From Amycolatopsis lurida (GTDB lineage Bacteria; Actinomycetota; Actinomycetes; Mycobacteriales; Pseudonocardiaceae), in contig NZ_FNTA01000004.1 in the NCBI RefSeq assembly GCF_900105055.1, forward strand, positions 1,984,001 to 2,048,000: a stretch of 64,000 nucleotides of DNA. The letters are read 5' to 3'. This document shows, one piece after another, positions 52,895 through 59,600 of the stretch. The position numbers were made by a program, and so were the translations under genes. Within the stretch, counting starts at the first letter, position 1, and the number at the start of each line of letters is the position of its first letter. The notes beneath the pieces are model-generated. The model saw only the letters and a program-made list of their open reading frames with translations. It did no database searches and was not told where the DNA came from.

Positions 52895-53044
52895 CTAGTT
52901 GTAACCGAGGATGATGTGCTCGGCCGGGAAATCGTTTTCGCCGGACTGCCTCGGCTCCGGGACGGTCACCGCCGCGCCGGCCTCCGTCGCCCCGCGCGGG
53001 TCGAAATCATCGGTCACGACCCAAATTCGCACCTGTGCCGTCAT
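52895..53044 (-). CDS. Unknown 49-aa protein
   Basis: MTAQVRIWVVTDDFD, then an acidic/proline-containing tail ending PAEHIILGYN. GGGAGG with six-base spacing precedes the ATG. Heads the minus-strand run that continues to 49477. Too short for family assignment; could be a small subunit or a peptide substrate. Confidence 0.55.
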   Translation of the reverse strand: MTAQVRIWVVTDDFDPRGATEAGAAVTVPEPRQSGENDFPAEHIILGYN

Positions 53045-53213
53045 GACGTTCCTCCCGGCCTTCGATGAACGACTCACTTGACAACCAAGGATGGACCCGT
53101 CCGATCGTGCCGCGATCGAGGATCGACGGAGGCCTCGATGAGCAAAGGAAAAGTCGCCGCCGAAGGGCTGCCGGTAGTGCCCTTGAGGTACCTCGAAACC
53201 CAGGGAGCGCACC

Positions 53214-53327
53214 ATGACCGAACGCCTCGACCCGTACGAGATCTACGCCGACGACGAAGTCGACGTCGATTTGCTGGGCCTGTCGTGGCCCGACCCGGCG
53301 GTCCCCGAGCAGCGGGATCGGCAATGA
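53214..53327 (+). CDS. 37-aa acidic peptide
   Basis: MTERLDPYEIYADDEV followed by DVDLLGLSWPDPAV and a charged end. Third codon positions are almost all G or C and GGGAG precedes the ATG by six bases, so expression is plausible. Its TGA overlaps the next start as ATGA, implying coupling. An alternative is one long frame from ATG 53138 (GGAGG five bases upstream) through to 53500, but its middle is an arginine-rich shadow. Confidence 0.5.
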   Translation: MTERLDPYEIYADDEVDVDLLGLSWPDPAVPEQRDRQ

Positions 53328-53500
53328 GCGCCGCGGAGCGGCAGCGGACCTGTGCGGCCTGCGGAGGACCGTTCGCGCCTGGGGAGCGAACGGATCTGGA
53401 GGCCGTGCTCGACGGAGGGGTCCTCTACGTCGCGGTGCACGCCCGCCACAGTACGTATCCGCCGCGGCGGGAGACCGAGGCCGCGCGACGTCTCGCATGA
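53324..53500 (+). CDS. 58-aa CxxC protein, coupled to the 37-aa peptide
   Basis: MSAAERQRTCAACGGPF, with a CAAC pair suited to metal binding, and VLYVAVHARHSTYPPRRE. It may be a small zinc-ribbon or thiol protein. Its start overlaps the 37-aa stop. A perfect hairpin follows at once, separating it from the convergent carboxylase epsilon gene, which supports it as a real end of transcription. Confidence 0.5.
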   Translation: MSAAERQRTCAACGGPFAPGERTDLEAVLDGGVLYVAVHARHSTYPPRRETEAARRLA

Positions 53501-53501
53501 G

Positions 53502-53540
53502 CACGCGAGTCCGTGAAGGCCTCCTTCACGGACTCGCGTG
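53502..53540. terminator. Bidirectional terminator, 18-bp perfect stem, 3-nt loop
   Basis: CACGCGAGTCCGTGAAGG (53502-53519) pairs exactly with 53523-53540. It sits between the end of the plus-strand small genes and the end of the PKS operon, so it probably stops both. Confidence 0.85.
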
Positions 53541-53544
53541 TTCA

Positions 53545-53736
53545 CTAGCGCAGCGTCGAGGTACGCCAGGTCGGGGCGGCGAGAGGCGACCAGGCGGAGC
53601 GGGGCGGCGCCGCGGGCGGGGGCGCGGCGGAGGCCAACGCGGTGAAGACGGCGACGAGTGCCGCCAGCTCGGCGTCTCCCGGGTCGCCGCGCAGGACCCG
53701 GAAGACGCGCGCACTGTCCATTCCGGACGGTGACAT
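53545..53736 (-). CDS. accE: Acyl-CoA carboxylase epsilon subunit
   Basis: 63 aa: ARVFRVLRGDPGDAELAALVAVFTAL is the epsilon signature (RG.P...ELAAL), then a proline/alanine linker and the usual Trp-rich end PRSAWSPLAAPTWRTS. Epsilon stabilises the carboxyltransferase complex with the beta subunit in actinomycetes. Starts 11 nt after the beta stop. Last gene of the operon; the hairpin follows 4 nt beyond its stop. Confidence 0.85.
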   Translation of the reverse strand: MSPSGMDSARVFRVLRGDPGDAELAALVAVFTALASAAPPPAAPPRSAWSPLAAPTWRTSTLR

Positions 53737-53747
53737 GGTTCCCCCGT

Positions 53748-55451
53748 TCAGATCGGGTGGTTGCCGTGCTTGCGCTGGGGCGCCGCCTTCCGCTTGTCCT
53801 GCAGCATGTCCAGGGCCCTGGCGACGGCGGACCGGGTGTCCGCGGGGTCGATGATGTCGTCGACCAGCCCGCGTTCGGCCGAGTACTGCGGGCTCATGAA
53901 CTCTTCGGTGTATTCGGCGACCAGGCGCGCGCGCAACGCGTCCGGATCGGCCGCGGCGGCGAGATCCTTGCGGAACAGCACGTTGACCGCGCCCTCGGCG
54001 CCCATCACGGCGATCTGGTTGGTCGGCCACGCCAGTGAGAGATCGGTCCCGATGGACCGCGAGTCCATCACGATGTACGCGCCGCCGTACGCCTTGCGCA
54101 GGATGACCTGGACGCGCGGCACGGTCGCCTCACAGTAGGCGTGCAGCAGCTGGGCCCCGTGCCGGATGATCCCCGAGTGCTCCTGCTCGACCCCCGGCAG
54201 GAAGCCGGGGACGTCCACGAGCGTCACCAGCGGGATGCTGAACGCGTCGCAGAACCGCACGAACCGCGCCGCCTTCTGCGACGCCGGGCCGTCGAGCACG
54301 CCGGCGAACACCACCGGCTGGTTGCCGACCAGGCCGACCACCCGCCCGTCGATCCGCGCGAGCGCGCACAGCACGTTCTGCGCCCACCGCTCGTGCAGTT
54401 CGAAGAACTCGCCGTCGTCGGCCAATTCCGCGAACACCTCGCGCATGTCATACGGCTTGTTCGGCTCCACCGGGACGAGCTCGGCGAACCGGGGCCGCCG
54501 GTCCTTACCCGCGTCCTGCGACGGCTCGCGGGGCGCGGGCTCCAGGTAGTTCGACGGCAGCAGCGACACCAGATACCGGACGTCGGCGAGGCAGCTCTCC
54601 TCGTCGTCGTGCACCACGGTCGCCACGCCGGACGACGCGCCGTGCACGTCCGCGCCCCCCAGTTCGTCGTGGCTGACCCGTTCCCCGGTCACGGTCTCGA
54701 CGACGTCCGGCCCGGTCAGGTACATGCGGGCGGTGTCGCGCACCATGAAGACGAAATCCGCGAGCGCGGGCGAATACGCCGCCCCGCCCGCGCACGGTCC
54801 CAGCACCACGCTGATCTGCGGGATGACACCGGACGCCTCGACCTGGCGGCGGAAGATGCCGCCGTAGCCGTCGAGCGCCATGACGCCTTCCTGGATCCGC
54901 GCTCCCCCGCTGTCGTTGAGCCCGATCAGCGGCGAGCCGGTGGCGATCGCCAGATCCAGCACCTTGTGGATCTTCGCCGCGTGCGCCTCACCGAGCGAAC
55001 CGCCGAAGACGGTGAAGTCCTGCGCGTAGACGAACACCCGCCGCCCGTCGATGGTGCCCGAGCCGGCGATGACGCCGTCGGTGTACGGCCGGTTCTCCGC
55101 CAGCCCGAGCCCGTTCGCCTGATGCCGCCGGTACAGCTCGACCTCGGTGAAGGAATCGGGATCCAGCAGCAGATCCAGCCGTTCACGCGCGGTGTGCTTG
55201 CCGAGCGAATGCTGCCGCCGGACGCCGTCGAGCCGTCCGTCGACGATGTGTTCACGCAGCTCGTCGCGCTGGGCGCGCAGCAACGGCATCGTCGGTTGCG
55301 GCGGATGAACCGGTTCGGCGCCACGGGCGAGGGGGATCACCTGCCCGTCGGTCGCCCTCGGGACCCGGGGGCGCCGCAGCCGGTCCTCCGGCAGCGGCAC
55401 CACCTCGGAGTCCTCCGTGCGCTGAGCACCCGGATCACCTTGCAGGGTCAC
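53748..55451 (-). CDS. accB: Acyl-CoA carboxylase beta (carboxyltransferase) subunit
   Basis: 567 aa. N-terminal crotonase half: LGKHTARERLDLLLDP, GSGTIDGRRVFVYAQDFTVFGGSLGEAHAAKI split by turns, NDSGGARIQEGV. C-terminal half: VDVPGFLPGVEQEHSGIIRHGAQLL and LRKAYGGAYIVMDSRSIGTD. The residue between AY and VM is Ile460; Asp there marks propionyl-CoA specificity, whereas Ile is found in acetyl-CoA-accepting AccB of Streptomyces. Thus it likely makes malonyl-CoA for the PKS. The biotin-carrying alpha subunit is not in the window. GTG 55451 overlaps the previous stop; about 50 N-terminal residues exceed the family norm. Confidence 0.93.
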   Translation of the reverse strand: MTLQGDPGAQRTEDSEVVPLPEDRLRRPRVPRATDGQVIPLARGAEPVHPPQPTMPLLRAQRDELREHIVDGRLDGVRRQHSLGKHTARERLDLLLDPDSFTEVELYRRHQANGLGLAENRPYTDGVIAGSGTIDGRRVFVYAQDFTVFGGSLGEAHAAKIHKVLDLAIATGSPLIGLNDSGGARIQEGVMALDGYGGIFRRQVEASGVIPQISVVLGPCAGGAAYSPALADFVFMVRDTARMYLTGPDVVETVTGERVSHDELGGADVHGASSGVATVVHDDEESCLADVRYLVSLLPSNYLEPAPREPSQDAGKDRRPRFAELVPVEPNKPYDMREVFAELADDGEFFELHERWAQNVLCALARIDGRVVGLVGNQPVVFAGVLDGPASQKAARFVRFCDAFSIPLVTLVDVPGFLPGVEQEHSGIIRHGAQLLHAYCEATVPRVQVILRKAYGGAYIVMDSRSIGTDLSLAWPTNQIAVMGAEGAVNVLFRKDLAAAADPDALRARLVAEYTEEFMSPQYSAERGLVDDIIDPADTRSAVARALDMLQDKRKAAPQRKHGNHPI

Positions 55452-55615
55452 GCCGCGTCCCGTAGCCGGGCATCACGCTCGAGTTCGTCAAGCTCGATCT
55501 CGCGCACGATGTCGCGCCAGCACACCCCCCGTCCGAGCCGGGGCATCGTGGTCACCACCGGCGGCCGCTCGGCCGTGGGCGCCGGTGCGGACGGGGTGGA
55601 TTCGTCGATGGTCAT
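55448..55615 (-). CDS. 55-aa protein in the PKS operon, unknown
   Basis: MTIDESTPSAPAPTAER (disordered) then MPRLGRGVCWRDIVREIELD and ELERDARLRDAA, a charged amphipathic helix. It starts 15 nt after the flavin reductase and its TGA overlaps the GTG start of the carboxylase beta gene (GTGA), so it is translationally coupled. May be an assembly helper for the carboxylase or reductase. No relatives recognised. Confidence 0.65.
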   Translation of the reverse strand: MTIDESTPSAPAPTAERPPVVTTMPRLGRGVCWRDIVREIELDELERDARLRDAA

Positions 55616-55630
55616 GACATTCCTTTCTGG

Positions 55631-56203
55631 TCAGGCCGATGCCCGTATCCGGCCGTCGATCTGGTGGTAGCCGCCGCTGTAGAAGACCAGCGAGTCCTGG
55701 GCGGTGCCGCGGCTGGAGGCGACCACCTTGCCGAGGAAGATCGAGTGGTCACCGCCTTCGTAGACCTCGGCCAGCTCGCATTCCAGCCACGCCAGCGCGC
55801 CGTCGAGCAGCGGGGCGCCGGTCTGCGGCCCGGCCGTCCAGTCCACCGAGTCGAACTGCGCGAGCCCGGCCGGACGGCGCCAGTCGGCGAAGTACTTCGC
55901 CAGGTCCTTCTGATCCGACGCCAGCACCGTCACCGCGTACGAACCCGCCGTCACGATCGCCTCGTGCATCCGGGCCGCGCGGGAAACGCAGCACAGCACC
56001 ATCGGCGGCTCCAGCGACACGGAGGTGACGGCGTTGGCGGTCATCCCGTGGGCCCGTTCACCCCCGGCGGTCAGCACGGTGACCCCGGTGGCGAACTGGC
56101 CCATCACCTCCCGCAATCCGGCCTGCGCGGACAACCGACGGCGGGCGACGGGCGACGGCAGGCGTTTCAGCACGGGCCGCGAAGGCTCGTCCAGCGTGCC
56201 CAC
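55631..56203 (-). CDS. Flavin reductase, SgcE6-type
   Basis: 190 aa flavin-reductase fold: LREVMGQFATGVTVLTAGGERAHGMTANAVTSVSLEPPMVLCC split over strands, then GSYAVTVLASDQKDLAKYFADW and GDHSIFLGKVVAS. It supplies reduced flavin to partner monooxygenases; SgcE6 homologues do so in enediyne clusters. GTG 56203 is one base after the thioesterase stop with AGGGGG upstream; the upstream in-frame ATG at 56248 overlaps the thioesterase and is less likely. Confidence 0.87.
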   Translation of the reverse strand: MGTLDEPSRPVLKRLPSPVARRRLSAQAGLREVMGQFATGVTVLTAGGERAHGMTANAVTSVSLEPPMVLCCVSRAARMHEAIVTAGSYAVTVLASDQKDLAKYFADWRRPAGLAQFDSVDWTAGPQTGAPLLDGALAWLECELAEVYEGGDHSIFLGKVVASSRGTAQDSLVFYSGGYHQIDGRIRASA

Positions 56204-56204
56204 G

Positions 56205-56645
56205 TCATTCCCCCTTGCCGTCGACCGCGTACGGGGCCAGCGCCTCACGCAGCTGCTCGGGCACCCGGCTGGGCACCGTGGCCGTGTTCGGGCCGCGCAT
56301 GCACGCGATCCGCTGCCTTCCGCGGGCCACCAGCCGCTCGCCCTCGTCGGTGAGGTGGACGTAGTCGAAGGCGAACTGGACCTGGGTCTGGGTCAGCTCC
56401 TCCAGCCGCAGCCGGATGGACAGCTCGTCGAACGCGGTGATCTCCGCGAAGAACTCGCACTCCACCTTGAGCGTGAAGAGCTTGAGGTCGGCGCGGACCT
56501 CTTCGAGTACCGCGGGCGCCTTCTCCTTCAGGAACATTTCGCGGCACCGGCCCTGCCAGCGCACGTAGTTCACGTAGTAGACGTTGCCCACCAGGTTGGT
56601 CTCTTCGAACCCGACGGTATGCAGGATCTCGTAGTAGTCGGCCAT
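56205..56645 (-). CDS. Enediyne-type hot-dog thioesterase (CalE7/SgcE10/DynE7-like)
   Basis: 146 aa. NLVGNVYYVNYVRWQGRCRE is the landmark of enediyne PKS thioesterases, followed by LKVECEFFAEITAFDELSIR and QVQFAFDYVHLTDEGERLVA. These proteins release the polyene or beta-keto chain from the PKS by hydrolysis; like them it lacks the Asp/Glu of classic 4-hydroxybenzoyl-CoA thioesterases. Starts one base after the PKS stop, so coupled. This pairing supports an enediyne-type PKS. Confidence 0.93.
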   Translation of the reverse strand: MADYYEILHTVGFEETNLVGNVYYVNYVRWQGRCREMFLKEKAPAVLEEVRADLKLFTLKVECEFFAEITAFDELSIRLRLEELTQTQVQFAFDYVHLTDEGERLVARGRQRIACMRGPNTATVPSRVPEQLREALAPYAVDGKGE

Positions 56646-56646
56646 G

Positions 56647-59600
56647 TCAGTTCTCCTCTCCCTGGAGCACCGCGAAGACGACGGGATCGGGCCGGTCGTT
56701 GACGGTCGTCACCCAGGTGGCGATGCGGGCACCGCCGTGGGAAAGCACCGCCCAGCCGTCCGGGTCGACCCGGTGCACGGTGAGCGCCTGTGTCATGTCC
56801 CCGGTCTTGCGCACGCATTCCAGCGCGCTCCAGACCCTGGTGTGCGCGACCGAAAGCGGCTCGCGGGCGTCCGCGGCGAGCAGTTCGCCCACCGACAGCA
56901 GATCCTCGCCGAGCAGCCCGGCCCAGTCTTCGGGCGTCCGCTCGATCGCGGTTTCGACGTCGCACGCGATCCGGCCGCTGCCCGCGATCGCGAGGGTGAG
57001 GTCGGAGCTGTGCGACGCGCTCACCTCGACCCCGTCGGCTTCCGGTTTCCCGTCCGGGCGGTAGCGGATCTCGAGCGGGGCGTCGACGGCGCGACCGGCG
57101 GCCAGTGCCGTCTGCGCCCGGCGTTCCGGCGTGGTCTCCACGGAGACGCCCACCGGGTCCGGTTCGACGACGATCGCGCGGGACGAGCCGAGCAGCCGTT
57201 CGATGGAACGCTCCAAATAGGACCCGAGCATCGACGGGACCCAAGGCCCTTCGCCGTCACGCTTGCGCACCGCGCGCAGCTTCAGCCCTTCCCAGCGCTC
57301 GACCAGCTTCCCGTCGGGGTTGCGGACGTCGAGGTCGTAGAGGTAGCTGTCGCCGTCCTGCGAACGCTCGCGGGCGTCGAGGAGCACGTACTCCGGGTCC
57401 TGCTCACCGGGTTCGGCGAGGTACAGCCGCTCGATCCCCTGCGGCAGCAGGGTCGCGTCCGGGACACAGCACTGGATCGCGTGCATCATCGCGTCGCGGG
57501 TGCCCGGGTCGGCCAGCAGCTTTTCCTGCGGGAGGAACGGCGCGAACCAGTCGACCTCGGCCCCGGTCGCGATCTCCGCGACCGCGTGCCGCGCGCTGGC
57601 CCGCCGGTAGCCGGTGACCCGCTGGAACCGCTTGCCCTGGAACAGGACCGTGCCGTACAGCTCGGTCGTCGGGTCGACCGGGACGGGCGGCAGCGCGACG
57701 TCGCGGACGACGGTCTCACCGAGCGGATCCGGCCGGGAGAACCGCAGCCGGGCCCGGAAGTGGTCGGCGCTGAACCCGGTCTCCCCGCTGCGCAGCACCA
57801 CGTCCACCGTTTCGGCGTCCCTGGCCAGCGCGGCGAGCCGGATCGTGGTCGACCCGCCCGGCGAGACGATGATCGGGCGCAGGAACTCGACGTCGGAGAA
57901 CACCGGCGCCGGCAGTGTTTCCGCGCCGAGCGCGGCCTTGGCGACCTGGGTCATCGCCTCCATGCCGATCACCGCGGGGAACAGCAGCTGACCGTCGAGC
58001 AGATGGTCGGCCAGATACGGGTCGCTGCCCGCGGACAGATCGGCCTCCGTGATCAGCTCGACGCCCGGGTAGTGCACGACGGCCCGGTCGACGAAGCGGG
58101 TCAGCGGGAGTTCGCGCTTCTCCACCGGCAGGGTGACCAGTCCCGCGGTCCGGCCGCAGACGACCAGCACCGACGGGGCGGCCGGATCGCCGACGACCTG
58201 GCGGAGGATCTCGATGCCCTCTTCGGTCGGGATGGGGGTGATGCCGTCACGCATCAGGGCGCTGACGACACCGAGCTTTTCGCCCATGCCCGTCCCGGAC
58301 CAGACCGACCATTCGAGGGCGATCGCCCTGGCCTGCGGGTGTTCCTGGCCGAACCGCACGGTCAGTTCGGTCATCCAGTCGTTGGCCGTGGCGTAATGCG
58401 CCTCACCGCGCAGGCCGGCCCGTCCGATGATGCTGCCGAAGGTCACCAGCAGCTTGATCTTGTCCTTGTCGACGGCGTCGAGGACGGCGTTGAGACCGCC
58501 GATCTTCGGGGCCAGCGTCTTGCGGAAGCTCTCCTCGGTCAAGGAGAACAGCGCGGCGGGCTCGTTGCGGCCCGCGCCGTGCAGCACCGCGGTGACCGGG
58601 CCGAACTCGGCCTGCACGCGGCCGATCGCGTCGGCCACCTGCCGGGCGTCGGTGACGTCGGCGCGTTCGTAGCGGTAGGTGATGCCCGCCGCCGCCATGC
58701 GGCCGAGGTTCTCCGACAGTTCGGCGTCGTCGGCCGGGTCGCTCCGGCCGAGCAGCGCCAGTTTCGCGCCGGAGTCCTTGGCCAGCGCCAAGGCGCTCTC
58801 GGCGGTGATGCCCTTGCCGCCACCGGTGACGAGCAGGACGTCTTCGATCCCCAGCGGGGTCCCTTCGGCCTCGGCCGGGGTCAGGGCGGCGAGCTTCGGC
58901 ACCGTGCGGATCCCGGCGGCGTCGTAGCGGACCTCGCTGAAGTCGGTGGTCGCCGCCACTTCGGCGACCACGGTGGTCACCGCGGCTTCGACGGCCTCGG
59001 GGTCGACCGGGTCGACATCGGCGAGATCGACGATCGTGGTGCGGGCCGACGGGTCCTCCAGCCGCAGCGTCTTCGCCAAGCCGGAGGCACCGAGTCCGTG
59101 CTGCACGACGACGAACCGCGTGCCGTTGGGCGCGGCCAGCACCGCGCGGCCCGCGTCCAGGAACAGGCCCACGTCGCCGGCATCGCTGTCCGCGTTCAGG
59201 CAGAGGAGGACACCGTCGCCGACACCCGCGGTGGCCAGTGCCGCGCGCAGCGGCTCCGCCAGCGGATGCCCGTCCGGCGCGAACGCCGACCACTCGGCGG
59301 TGGACAGACCCGGCGTGAGATCGGGCGACGGCTTCGGCGCGACGACGTACTCGACCCCGAACGGCCGGACCCACGGTCCGACGCCGGCCACCTCGGCCTG
59401 GTTGCTGTCGGCGGGTTTGGCGGTCTGGGCGAGTTCGTCGATCATCTCGGCGAGTTCGCCGAGACAGACGGTCGCGAAGTTCGGCATGCCCTCCAGCGCG
59501 GGCCGTCCGAGCGCACGGGTCACGTCGTTGACGAGCTGGCCGACCGTGATCGACGAAAGATGCAGGTCGTCGAGCGGATGCGTGTCGGCGGTGACCGCTT

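Noticed and set aside
49001..53044. A complete ribosomal-peptide cluster around the 63-aa peptide
   Set aside because: No lanthionine synthetase, YcaO, radical-SAM, peptidase or ABC exporter gene lies nearby, so only the peptide itself is reported as a candidate.
53138..53500. Single 120-aa plus-strand gene from ATG 53138 with a good ribosome-binding site
   Set aside because: Its middle is an arginine-rich shadow of the 37-aa frame; two short coupled frames fit the codon pattern better. Not fully excluded.
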